Source: an uncultured Sutterella sp. (GTDB lineage: Bacteria; Pseudomonadota; Gammaproteobacteria; Burkholderiales; Burkholderiaceae_F). From it: a stretch of 11,309 nt of DNA. Numbering within the stretch: the first letter of the stretch is position 1; each line of letters begins with the position of its first letter. A model generated the notes under the pieces. That model made no database searches. It saw nothing but the letters and a program-made list of their open reading frames with translations, and was not told where the DNA came from. Of this stretch, positions 1-6,738 are shown in pieces. Position numbers and translations under genes: made by a program. The stretch lies in assembly GCA_900552545.1 (NCBI GenBank), contig USAL01000056.1, positions 1 through 11,309 on the forward strand, in the 5' to 3' direction.

Positions 1-27
1 TGAATCTTTTTTGTAGGAACGACTTCC

Positions 28-807
28 ATGTCCCGTGCGCTTACGCTTGAAGACATCGACAGGCTCGGCGAGCTTCTGGCCCGCCTTCCGGAGCCCTTCG
101 TGCCGATGGAGCCCGACATGCTCGACGGCTACCTCACGGCGATCGCCCTTTTGAAGAACCCGCCGCAGATCGAGCAGTGGATTGGGCTTGTCTACGACCT
201 TGAAGGCCGCAGCCGTGCGCGTCTTCCCAAGGAGTCCGAACAGGCCGAGCTGCGCTCGCTCATCCTCGCGCGCGGCGCCGAAATCGAAGAGCAGATCATC
301 AGCCAGAAGCCCATTGATCCGATCATCTTCGAAGACGACGACGAAGGCGACGAGGCAGACGACCCCTTTGCCGCCCTGCGTCCCTTTGCCGACGGCTTTG
401 CGCTTGCCTGCGAAAACTGGCCTGAGCTCATGAAGAGCACCTCGAAGGCCGTGCAGGCCGCGCTCGTGGGCGTGCTGCGCTACGAGTCCGAGGAAAAGAG
501 CGCGGACGCCGAAAAAGACGAAAGTGAGAGCCCCAAGAAGATGAGAGACGATGCCGACACAACGGCGGACGTTGTCGACAACGGAGCGGAAACTGCCGCA
601 GAGAGCGATGCGGAGGGTGCTGAAGACGACGTGCTCGAATCGATTGAGGAAGACGTCGCCTTTGCAAACCTTGACGAAGCCTTGGCCGACCTCACGGCCT
701 GCGTACAGGAGATTGCCGAGGTCACGCGCGGAGCCGACATCGAGCGCGCCGCGCTTTCGGCAGCCCGCCGCAGTGCGCCCCGCCGTCACGGCGGCAAGCG
801 CCGCTAA
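28..807 (+). CDS. YecA/UPF0149-family protein lacking the SEC-C zinc tail
   Basis: A 259-residue soluble protein of the YecA/YgfB (UPF0149) family, whose biochemical role is poorly defined. Family signs are an N-terminal helix followed by a DGYLTAI segment at about residues 33-39 (DGLLTA in E. coli YecA), a conserved Trp at 51, a PIIFEDDD stretch at 98-105, and LRPFADGFALACENWPEL at 117-134, which corresponds to the W-FGYMRG-W region of YecA. From about residue 153 to 210 it becomes a strongly acidic, low-complexity linker rich in Glu, Asp and Ala. A short helical segment follows, and the chain ends in an Arg-rich basic tail (from about 247). Many YecA proteins end in a Cys-rich SEC-C zinc motif; none is present here, and there is only one Cys (225) in the C-terminal half. 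The ATG at 28 is preceded by TAGGAA at 15-20, a fair ribosome binding site. Upstream context is cut by the window edge. Family assignment is good; function is not known. Confidence 0.8.
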   Translation: MSRALTLEDIDRLGELLARLPEPFVPMEPDMLDGYLTAIALLKNPPQIEQWIGLVYDLEGRSRARLPKESEQAELRSLILARGAEIEEQIISQKPIDPIIFEDDDEGDEADDPFAALRPFADGFALACENWPELMKSTSKAVQAALVGVLRYESEEKSADAEKDESESPKKMRDDADTTADVVDNGAETAAESDAEGAEDDVLESIEEDVAFANLDEALADLTACVQEIAEVTRGADIERAALSAARRSAPRRHGGKRR

Positions 808-833
808 GAAAAAATCGGGCTTTACTTAGCTCA

Positions 834-882
834 AAAGCCGCCGACAGGGCCCTTTTTCGAGACCCGCGGCGGCTTTCTTTTT
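834..882 (+). terminator. Intrinsic terminator between convergent YecA-like and ampG genes
   Basis: A perfect 10-bp stem (AAAGCCGCCG at 834-843 with CGGCGGCTTT at 867-876) encloses a loop that can add a GGG/CCC pairing (847-849 with 863-865). It is followed on + by CTTTTT (877-882). On the minus strand the stem is followed by four U residues, so it could also stop ampG transcription. It begins 27 nt after the YecA-like stop and sits between the two convergent stops. Confidence 0.85.
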
Positions 883-900
883 GCCTTTTGCTTTCAGGAT

Positions 901-2247
901 CTAGGCCTTTGGCGCGTCAATCCCGAGGCGCCGGCGTGCGGCGCCCGCCGCGAGCACCAGAACAAGAACGGGAAGCCCCAGGCAGGCCGTCGCCGTAAAG
1001 AACCCGCTGTAGCCCATCGCCTCAACCGCCATGCCGGAGAACCCGGCAAGGAACTTCGGCAGGATCAGCATGACCGAAGAAAAGAGCGCGTACTGCGTGG
1101 CCGAATAGGCCACGTTGGTCAACCCCGAGAGGTAGGCTAAAAACGCCACCGAAGCAATGCCCGAGGCGAGGTTGTCGGCGCTAACCGTCATCACGAGAAA
1201 CGCGAGATCGTGCCCGCGGGAAGCGAGAACCGCAAAGAGGAGGTTCGTCGCAGCCGAGAGCAGCGCCCCGAGAAAGAGCGTTCGCATCACGCCGATGCGA
1301 ATCGAGACCACGCCGCCAACGAAGGCCCCTACGAGCGTCATGATGACGCCGAAGACCTTGCTGACCGCTGCCACCTCCTCCTTGGTAAAGCCCAAATCCG
1401 CATAGAAGGGATTGGCCATCACGCCCATCACCACGTCGCTGATGCGATAGGTGGCAATGAGCACCAGAATCACCGCCGCCCACCAGCCAAAGCGCGAGAA
1501 GAAATCGAGAAACGGGCGGCAGACCGCCTCGTAAATCCAGTTGGATAGCCGCGCACCGAGGCTCTCGTGAGCCCCCGTCACCGCCAACGGGCGCGCCGCG
1601 GCCGGGTTCTTGGGCTCGGGGCTCAAAAGCACCGTCACGGGGCCCACTAGGGCGCTTGCAGCCATCACGAGATAGGCCGTGCGCCAGCCATTTCCCGCGG
1701 CGCCTTCGGCCATCGCTGCAATGGCAAGCGCCCCAGCACCCGACCAGATCATCGCAAGCCGATAGCCCGTCTGGTACGTCGCAAGAAACGCCGCCTGCTC
1801 CTTTTCTCCGCCGCTTTCGATACGGTAGGCGTCAAGCACCACGTCCTGCGTGGCGCCGCAAAAGGCGGTGGCAATCGCAAGGCAGGCCATGGCCTGCAGG
1901 TGCTGTGCGGGGTCGGTCAACGCCATGGAGGCAAGCGCGGCAACCAGAAGCACCTGCGCAAGCAACAGCCAGGCGCGGCGCCGCCCCAGACGGCGCGTCA
2001 GGATGGGCACCGGAAGCCGGTCCACAAAGGGCGCCCAGACCCATTTGAGGCCCCAGCAGAGCCCCGTCCAGCTCATGAAGCCGATCGTCTTCAGATCAAC
2101 GCCCGCCTCGCGCAGCCAGAATGAGAGCGTTCCCAGCACCAGAAGCAACGGAAGTCCCGAAGAAAATCCGAGGAAAAACATCCGTATGGCTATCGGGTGC
2201 CGATAGATCGCCAGCGTCTGCCGGCACTTCTGCCAGATCTTCGTCAC
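901..2247 (-). CDS. ampG: AmpG-like muropeptide permease (MFS)
   Basis: A 448-residue inner-membrane transporter of the major facilitator superfamily. AmpG imports GlcNAc-anhydroMurNAc peptides released from peptidoglycan, for recycling and, in many species, for beta-lactamase induction. AmpG signs are FFLGFSSGLPLLLVLGTLSF in the first helix (about 24-43), KWVWAPFVDRLPVP (68-81), the basic cytoplasmic RRLGRRRAW loop (85-93), and ATQDVVLDAYRIE (132-144), which matches the QD..-DA. motif of E. coli AmpG. Hydrophobic segments continue to about residue 435, giving roughly 12 helices; E. coli AmpG is longer (491 aa). The start is GTG at 2247, with AAAGGAG (complement of 2257-2263) nine nt upstream, a strong site; the next Met (23) would cut into the first helix. 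It is the last gene of the xth-rsuA-ampG set, 27 nt after rsuA. No ampC or ampR is visible in the window. The substrate is inferred from the family. Confidence 0.87.
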   Translation of the reverse strand: MTKIWQKCRQTLAIYRHPIAIRMFFLGFSSGLPLLLVLGTLSFWLREAGVDLKTIGFMSWTGLCWGLKWVWAPFVDRLPVPILTRRLGRRRAWLLLAQVLLVAALASMALTDPAQHLQAMACLAIATAFCGATQDVVLDAYRIESGGEKEQAAFLATYQTGYRLAMIWSGAGALAIAAMAEGAAGNGWRTAYLVMAASALVGPVTVLLSPEPKNPAAARPLAVTGAHESLGARLSNWIYEAVCRPFLDFFSRFGWWAAVILVLIATYRISDVVMGVMANPFYADLGFTKEEVAAVSKVFGVIMTLVGAFVGGVVSIRIGVMRTLFLGALLSAATNLLFAVLASRGHDLAFLVMTVSADNLASGIASVAFLAYLSGLTNVAYSATQYALFSSVMLILPKFLAGFSGMAVEAMGYSGFFTATACLGLPVLVLVLAAGAARRRLGIDAPKA

Positions 2248-2274
2248 AACCGCGCGCTCCTTTGCGTTGCCGCT

Positions 2275-2979
2275 TTATTTGTCTCTTCTGATCACGTCCG
2301 AGACGCCGGAAAGCCACCGCCACTCGCCCAACGGAAGGTCATCAGGCAGCGTCAGCTTTCCAAAGCGCACGCGCTCGAGCCCCTCGACGCGGTTGCCGGC
2401 CGCGGCGATCATGCGCTTGACCTGATGGTACTTGCCCGAGGTGATCGTCATCTCAAGCACGCGCTCGTCGATGCGCTCAACGTCGACCGCCTTCAAGGGC
2501 GTCTTTTCATCAACGAGCTGCACGCCGTTCAAAAGCTTCTCGACAATGACTTCATCCACCGCATGCTTGCAGGTGACGCGATAGCGCTTGGCGACATGGC
2601 GCTTGGGGTGAGTGAGCCGATGCTGCAGCGCACCGTCGTCGGTAAAAAGAAGAAGCCCCGTCGTATCCGCGTCAAGCCTTCCCACGGGCTGCACGCCGCG
2701 CACGCGCAAAGGCGCGGGCAAAAGCGTCATGACGCTCGGATGGTGCAGAGGCTTTTGCGAGCACTCGTAGCCCGCAGGCTTATTCATCATCAAAAGCGCC
2801 TTCTCGCGATAGGGCCAGACGGTTCCGTCGACCGAAAACTCGATCCCCTCGGGGTCGATCTCGTTGTCCGGATCGGTCATCACCACGCCGCCGAACGCGG
2901 CGCGCCCAAGCGCGATCAGGCCGCGGCACTCATGACGGGTGCCGAAGCCCTGCGAAAAAAGAATCTGCTCCAGACGCAT
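2275..2979 (-). CDS. rsuA: 16S rRNA pseudouridine(516) synthase RsuA
   Basis: A 234-residue protein, close to the 231 aa of E. coli RsuA, that converts uridine 516 of 16S rRNA to pseudouridine during small-subunit assembly. It has an N-terminal S4 RNA-binding domain starting MRLEQILFSQGFGTRHE, then the synthase domain: LMMNKPAGYECS (about 63-74), the catalytic GRLDADTTGLLLFTDDG loop (100-116) with nucleophile Asp103, and the C-terminal SGKYHQVKRMIAAAGNRV motif. The LNGVQLVDEKTPLK segment favours RsuA over RluB/E/F. The frame stays open upstream to 3027, but the family start is MRLEQ at 2979. That ATG lies 10 nt after the xth stop with GAGAG about 6-10 nt before it, whereas the longer form would add 16 unrelated residues overlapping xth. 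It lies within the xth-rsuA-ampG operon. Confidence 0.9.
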   Translation of the reverse strand: MRLEQILFSQGFGTRHECRGLIALGRAAFGGVVMTDPDNEIDPEGIEFSVDGTVWPYREKALLMMNKPAGYECSQKPLHHPSVMTLLPAPLRVRGVQPVGRLDADTTGLLLFTDDGALQHRLTHPKRHVAKRYRVTCKHAVDEVIVEKLLNGVQLVDEKTPLKAVDVERIDERVLEMTITSGKYHQVKRMIAAAGNRVEGLERVRFGKLTLPDDLPLGEWRWLSGVSDVIRRDK

Positions 2980-2989
2980 GGCGACACTC

Positions 2990-3787
2990 TCAGAGGCTCC
3001 CGCCCAGATCGACGGGATCAACGTCAAAATCGATCACAAGCGGCGCGTGATCGGAAAACTTCTCGTCCTTGTAGATGAACGTGCTTCGGGCCTTCGCGGC
3101 AATGCCTGCGGTGCCGAACATGTAGTCGATGCGCCAACCCACGTTCTTTGCGCGCGCCTGTCCGCGCTGACTCCACCAGGTGTACTGGTCAGGTCTCGGA
3201 TCAAGCTCGCGGAACACGTCATGCCACCCCTCCTTTTCGAGCTGATCGGTGACCCACTGGCGCTCCTCGGGCAGAAAGCCCGAATGCGTGAGATTGCCCT
3301 TCCAGTTCTTGAGGTCGATTTCCTTGTGCGCGATGTTGACGTCGCCGCACAAAAGCACCTCGCGGCCGCTTGCGGCAAGCTCGCGCATGTGCGCTCGGAT
3401 GGCGTCAAGAAAGCGGTACTTCGCCTCCTGGCGCTCGTCACCCGAGGTTCCCGAGGGGAAGTAGACGCTCACGATGGAAAGGCCCTTGAAATCGACGCGC
3501 ACGTAGCGGCCCTCGTCGTCGAATTCCGGCACGCCAAATCCCGTCTGCACGGCCTCGGGCGCAATTTTCGACCAGACGCCGCAGCCCGAGTAGCCGCGCT
3601 TTTGCGCGCAGTGCACCCACGAGTCGTAGCCCGCACGATCACGCACCTGCGGCTTGAGATCGGCTTCCTGGGCCTTTAATTCCTGAACGCAGAGCACGTC
3701 GGCTCCGATTGACTCGAACCACTGCCAGAAACCCTTGTCGGCCGCCGAGCGGATGCCGTTGGCATTGAATGTCACGACGCGAAGCAC
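2990..3787 (-). CDS. xth: Exodeoxyribonuclease III (AP endonuclease)
   Basis: A 265-residue Mg-dependent nuclease of the exonuclease/endonuclease/phosphatase fold. It cleaves abasic sites and resects 3' ends in base-excision repair; E. coli XthA has 268 aa. Active-site motifs are all present: FNANGIRS near the N-terminus (Asn8), CVQELKAQ (Glu36), VYFPSG (Tyr109), GDVNIAHKEID (Asp149, Asn151), WRIDYMF (Asp221) and SDHAPL (Asp246, His247). The start is taken as GTG at 3787 because the protein then begins VLRVVTFNANGIRS, where the family begins. GAGGAG (complement of 3798-3803) lies 10 nt upstream. The in-frame TTG at 3811 would add eight non-conserved residues that translate this ribosome binding site. 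It is first in the operon with rsuA and ampG, and divergent from pyrE. Orthology to XthA is clear, though the exact symbol (xth or xthA) varies by species. Confidence 0.93.
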   Translation of the reverse strand: MLRVVTFNANGIRSAADKGFWQWFESIGADVLCVQELKAQEADLKPQVRDRAGYDSWVHCAQKRGYSGCGVWSKIAPEAVQTGFGVPEFDDEGRYVRVDFKGLSIVSVYFPSGTSGDERQEAKYRFLDAIRAHMRELAASGREVLLCGDVNIAHKEIDLKNWKGNLTHSGFLPEERQWVTDQLEKEGWHDVFRELDPRPDQYTWWSQRGQARAKNVGWRIDYMFGTAGIAAKARSTFIYKDEKFSDHAPLVIDFDVDPVDLGGSL

Positions 3788-3926
3788 TTTGCGCGAACTC
3801 CTCGAAAACAATTGAGATGACCTAAAATTTTAGCTTCGGCCGGTTGCGGGCCCCGCGGCGCCGCGCCCCCGATATTTGACGAGATTTTTTACATTTCCGA
3901 CATCTTCACCGAGTCAACCGCACATC
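3788..3926. promoter_or_regulatory. Divergent xth/pyrE intergenic promoter region
   Basis: These 139 nt must hold the promoters for the xth operon (minus) and pyrE (plus). A perfect 10-bp palindrome TAAAATTTTA (3823-3832) supplies a TAAAAT -10-like hexamer on each strand; the minus-strand copy lies about 40 nt upstream of the xth start, a sensible position. I see no good -35 partner at 16-18 nt. On + a TTGACG hexamer (3876-3881) is a plausible -35 for pyrE, but only a poor -10 follows at the right distance. Between them lies a very GC-rich palindromic block: GCGGG/CCCGC at 3846-3856 and GCGGCGCCGC at 3855-3864. Assignment of individual promoter elements is tentative. Confidence 0.4.
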
Positions 3927-4604
3927 ATGACTGCCAATCACGCCCAGTTCATCGAATTCGCCCTCAATGCCAACGTCCTTCGCTTCGGCGAATTCAAGAC
4001 CAAGGCGGGCCGCATGAGCCCCTACTTCTTCAATGCCGGTCTCTTCAACACCGGCAGCCTCCTCGATCAGCTCGGCGCCTACTACGCCAAGACGCTGCTT
4101 GAGGCCAAAAAGGCCGGCCGCATCGACTTCGACATGCTCTTCGGGCCTGCCTACAAGGGCATTCCGCTCGTCTCGACGGTGGCCATGAACCTCGCACGCC
4201 TGGGCTGCGACGTGCCCTGGGCCTTCAACCGCAAGGAAGCCAAGGACCACGGCGAGGGCGGCACGGTGATCGGCTCGCCCATCAAGGGCCGCGTGGTGAT
4301 CGTCGACGACGTCATCAGCGCAGGCACCTCGGTGCGCGAATCGGTTAGCCTCATCCGCGCCTCGGGCGCCACGCCCTCGGGCGTGCTGATTGCGCTTGAT
4401 CGTCAGGAGCGCGGCGGCAACGCCGAGGTCCTCACCGAAACCTCGGCCGTGCAGGACGTCGAAAAGACCTTCAACATGCCCGTGGTGAGCATCGCGAGCT
4501 TGAACGACCTCCTTGACTTCATGGATGGCGAGAGCCCCGCCGCCAAGGCCGCAAGCCAGTACCGCGACGCGGTGGCGGCCTACCGTACGAAGTACGGCGC
4601 CTAA
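3927..4604 (+). CDS. pyrE: Orotate phosphoribosyltransferase
   Basis: A 225-residue cytosolic enzyme that joins orotate to PRPP to form orotidine 5'-monophosphate, the fifth step of de novo pyrimidine synthesis; E. coli PyrE has 213 aa. The N-terminal part carries FGEFKTKAGRMSPYFFNAG (about 20-38), the orotate/hood region. Next come FGPAYKGIPL (72-81) and the catalytic flexible loop FNRKEAKDHGEGG (100-112) with Lys103 and Lys106. The PRPP-binding signature VVIVDDVISAGTS is at 123-135. The frame is open upstream to a TTG at 3876, but MTANHAQFIEFAL starting at ATG 3927 fits the family. There is no convincing Shine-Dalgarno sequence before it; the nearest purine run is GAG at 3911-3913, 13 nt upstream. 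It stands alone, divergent from xth, and ends at a hairpin cluster. No attenuator or leader peptide is apparent. Confidence 0.95.
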   Translation: MTANHAQFIEFALNANVLRFGEFKTKAGRMSPYFFNAGLFNTGSLLDQLGAYYAKTLLEAKKAGRIDFDMLFGPAYKGIPLVSTVAMNLARLGCDVPWAFNRKEAKDHGEGGTVIGSPIKGRVVIVDDVISAGTSVRESVSLIRASGATPSGVLIALDRQERGGNAEVLTETSAVQDVEKTFNMPVVSIASLNDLLDFMDGESPAAKAASQYRDAVAAYRTKYGA

Positions 4605-4621
4605 TACGCGAACTTTTCCCC

Positions 4622-4657
4622 ATGCCCTTTCCCCGCGAAAACCTCAAGAAAGGGCAT
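4622..4657. other. Hairpin just after pyrE (9-bp perfect stem)
   Basis: ATGCCCTTT (4622-4630) pairs perfectly with AAAGGGCAT (4649-4657) around an 18-nt loop. It starts 17 nt after the pyrE stop. No U-tract follows on either strand, so it is unlikely to terminate by itself. It sits directly before the true terminator and may protect or present the 3' end of the pyrE mRNA. Confidence 0.6.
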
Positions 4658-4710
4658 CAAAAAAGCCGCCCACGGCAGTAAATCCACTGTCGTTCGAGCG
4701 GCTTTTTCGT
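4658..4710. terminator. Bidirectional intrinsic terminator between pyrE and the DUF805 gene
   Basis: The outer stem is AAAAAGCCGC (4660-4669) with GCGGCTTTTT (4698-4707). The inner stem is ACGGCAGT (4672-4679) with ACTGTCGT (4686-4693), eight pairs including one G-U, around the loop AAATCC. The outer arms carry five A/T bases on both sides, so a U-tract forms on either strand: TTTTT on + for pyrE and TTTTTT on - (complement of 4659-4664) for the gatCAB/DUF805 side. It lies between the two convergent stops at 4604 and 4726. Confidence 0.85.
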
Positions 4711-4725
4711 TTGCGTAATTTTTCT

Positions 4726-5136
4726 TCAGGCCCTTTTGTAGCGCCCGAGTCCCTTGGTCGAGGGAAACAACAATAAAAGCGCCACCGCCGCCCACCCCAC
4801 CGCGGGAATGAGCCCTAAAAGCATCCACCAGCCCGAGAAGCCCGCATCGTGAAGACGCCTTCTCGTCATTCTCACCACCGGGATGATGGAGACGAAGAAG
4901 CCCAGCATCCAGGTGTTGAGGAAGATCTTCATGTAGAGCGAATCGGGCTCCACCTCAAGTCGATAGCCGATCTCAAAGGGAATCACGAAGGCTGCGGCAT
5001 AAAGAAGTACGTAGGCCGCCATGGTGAGCCAGAACGGCCCGCGCCTGACGCGCCCGAGGCGTGTGCGGTCAAAAAGAAGCAGGTCGCGGTCGCACCACAT
5101 GCCTCCCTTGGTAAAGCCCCTCGTAAAGTTGACCAT
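4726..5136 (-). CDS. DUF805 family inner-membrane protein
   Basis: A 136-residue membrane protein of the DUF805 family (YhaH/YhaI type), whose function is not established. Family marks are a short cytoplasmic lead with FDRTRLGRVRRGPFW (about 22-36), where Arg residues precede the first helix. Hydrophobic helices lie at about 37-55 and 73-89. The signature MTRRRLHDAGFSGWWMLLGL (90-109) runs into a third helix ending near FPSTKGLGRY. The start is placed at ATG 5136, with a GGAAAA element about 9-12 nt upstream. The frame stays open to 5262, but that extension would translate an intergenic hairpin and is Arg/Gly-rich without family similarity. It lies 132 nt after gatB on the same strand, separated by a stable hairpin and a possible weak terminator, so it may be only partly co-transcribed with gatCAB. 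It is terminated by the bidirectional hairpin at 4658-4710. Confidence 0.8.
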   Translation of the reverse strand: MVNFTRGFTKGGMWCDRDLLLFDRTRLGRVRRGPFWLTMAAYVLLYAAAFVIPFEIGYRLEVEPDSLYMKIFLNTWMLGFFVSIIPVVRMTRRRLHDAGFSGWWMLLGLIPAVGWAAVALLLLFPSTKGLGRYKRA

Positions 5137-5153
5137 GGATGTTTTTCCAAAAT

Positions 5154-5172
5154 AAAAAAGAGGCGGCACCTC
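5154..5172 (-). terminator. Possible weak terminator in front of the DUF805 gene
   Basis: On the minus strand GAGG (complement of 5169-5172) can pair with CCTC (complement of 5160-5163) over a five-base loop, followed at once by TTTTTT (complement of 5154-5159). The four-pair stem is short, so termination would be weak. Its position, after gatB and 18 nt before the DUF805 start, would also put it inside the DUF805 leader. Confidence 0.3.
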
Positions 5173-5221
5173 ATAACCTTTGATTCGGTCGGCACCACCT
5201 CCCTTTTTTGAGCCCGCTCGA

Positions 5222-5255
5222 TTCCCTTGCGGCGGCCGAAGCCGCCGTAAAGGAA
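5222..5255 (-). other. Intercistronic C(UUCG)G hairpin after gatB
   Basis: Read on the minus strand, CGGCGGC-TTCG-GCCGCCG forms a 7-bp GC stem capped by the extra-stable C(UUCG)G tetraloop (complement of 5230-5247). A lower stem of seven pairs (5249-5255 with 5222-5228, one G-U) extends it past a single C/A mismatch. It begins 13 nt after the gatB stop. No U-tract follows on either strand, so it does not look like an intrinsic terminator. A role in 3'-end stabilisation, processing or pausing is inference. Confidence 0.7.
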
Positions 5256-5268
5256 CAGGCAAGGCGCT

Positions 5269-6720
5269 TTAGCCCTTGAGACGCTTGGTGAGGATTTCGT
5301 TCACCTGCTTGGGATTGGCCTTGCCGCGGGTGGCCTTCATCGCCTGACCCACGAGCGCGTTGAAGGCCTTCTGCTTGCCGGCCTTGAACTCCTCGACCAT
5401 CTTGGCGTTGTTGGCCAGCACCTCGTCGATGATGCCTTCGAGCGCCGAAGCGTCCGAGATCTGCTTGAGGCCTTCCTTTTCGATCAACGCGTCGACCGTG
5501 TCGGTCGCGCCTTCCCACAGAAGCGAGAAGATGCGCTTGGCGCCCTTGCCGTTGATCGTGCCGTCGGCAAGGCGCTTCAAGATATCGGCCAAAACGGCGC
5601 CGGACACGGGAGCCGTCGCATAGGTCATGCCTTCGGTGGCGTTGACGTTGGCGGCAACCTCGCCCATCACCCAGTTGGCGGCGATCTTCTTGTCGGGCGC
5701 GCTCTTGCAGACTTCGCAGAAGTAGTCGGCCACGTCGCGGCCGGCGGTGAGCACCGCTGCGTCGTACTCGGAAAGACCGTAGTCCTTCATGAAGCGCTCG
5801 CGCATCTGATCGGGCAGCTCGGGCATTTCAGCAGCAACACGCGCCTTCCACTCGGGCGAAATGATGCACGGCAGCAGATCGGGATCCGGGAAGTACCGGT
5901 AGTCCATCGAGTCTTCCTTCGTGCGCATCTCGCGCGTTTCGCCCTGCTCGGGGTCATAGAGACGCGTAGCCTGAACGATCTTGCCGCCGTCTTCGATCAC
6001 TTCGATCTGACGGCGCACTTCGTAGTCGATGGCTTCCTGCAGGAACTTGAACGAGTTGAGGTTCTTGATCTCGCAGCGGGTGCCGAACTTCGTCTCGCCC
6101 ACGGGGCGCACGGAGACGTTGGCGTCACAGCGGAAGTTGCCCTCCTGCATGTTGCCGCGCGAGATGCCGAGCCACACCACAAGCGCGTGCAGCGCCTTGG
6201 CGTAGCCCACGGCCTCGGCCGAGCTGCGAAGCTCGGGCTCGGTGACGATTTCCAGAAGCGGCGTGCCGGCACGGTTCAGATCGATGCCCGACTTGTGCGG
6301 CTGCACGCCGTGGTTGCTCTTGCCCGCGTCCTCTTCGAGGTGCGCGCGCGTGAGATGAATCGTCTTCATGTAGGGCTCGCCGTCCTTGGGCTCGACCCTG
6401 AAGGTGATCTCGCCGCCCTTTACCACGGGCAGATCAAACTGGCTGATCTGATAGCCCTTGGGGAGGTCGGGGTAGAAATAATTCTTGCGGTCGAAGACGG
6501 ACTTCTCGGCCACTTCGGCGTGAATCGCCAGACCGAAGCGGATGGCGCGCTCGACGGCGCCGTGGTTGAGAACCGGCAGCGCACCCGGCAGGGCAAGGTC
6601 GATGTAGCAGGCCTGCGTGTTGGGCTCGGCGCCGAAGGCGGTCGAGGCACCCGAGAAAATCTTGGAGTCCGTCGAGAGCTGCACGTGCGTCTCAAGACCG
6701 ATCACTACTTCCCATTGCAT
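5269..6720 (-). CDS. gatB: Asp/Glu-tRNA amidotransferase subunit B
   Basis: A 483-residue GatB, the kinase-like subunit of GatCAB. It binds misacylated Asp-tRNA(Asn) or Glu-tRNA(Gln), phosphorylates the attached amino acid with ATP, and receives ammonia tunnelled from GatA. The N-terminal catalytic domain begins VVIGLETHVQLST and carries DRKNYFYPDLPKGYQISQ (77-94), HLEEDAGKS (127-135), GNMQEGNFRCDANVSVR (189-205), RCEIKNLNSF (215-224) and YRYFPDPDLLP (274-284), all hallmarks of GatB. The C-terminal part (from about 330) is the helical YqeY-like tRNA-binding tail. Length is normal (about 475-485). The ATG at 6720 is 18 nt after the gatA stop, and an AAGGA sequence overlaps that stop codon; the tight spacing supports translational coupling. 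It is third in the gatC-gatA-gatB operon. Confidence 0.97.
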   Translation of the reverse strand: MQWEVVIGLETHVQLSTDSKIFSGASTAFGAEPNTQACYIDLALPGALPVLNHGAVERAIRFGLAIHAEVAEKSVFDRKNYFYPDLPKGYQISQFDLPVVKGGEITFRVEPKDGEPYMKTIHLTRAHLEEDAGKSNHGVQPHKSGIDLNRAGTPLLEIVTEPELRSSAEAVGYAKALHALVVWLGISRGNMQEGNFRCDANVSVRPVGETKFGTRCEIKNLNSFKFLQEAIDYEVRRQIEVIEDGGKIVQATRLYDPEQGETREMRTKEDSMDYRYFPDPDLLPCIISPEWKARVAAEMPELPDQMRERFMKDYGLSEYDAAVLTAGRDVADYFCEVCKSAPDKKIAANWVMGEVAANVNATEGMTYATAPVSGAVLADILKRLADGTINGKGAKRIFSLLWEGATDTVDALIEKEGLKQISDASALEGIIDEVLANNAKMVEEFKAGKQKAFNALVGQAMKATRGKANPKQVNEILTKRLKG

Positions 6721-6738
6721 AACTTGTATCCGAATTCC

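Noticed and set aside
2197..3679. Two long open frames on + opposite rsuA and xth
   Set aside because: Both are shadows of genes whose catalytic motifs are clear on the minus strand; no start signal or family resemblance was seen.
5137..5262. N-terminal extension of the DUF805 protein
   Set aside because: It would translate the UUCG hairpin and a possible terminator; the family region begins after ATG 5136.
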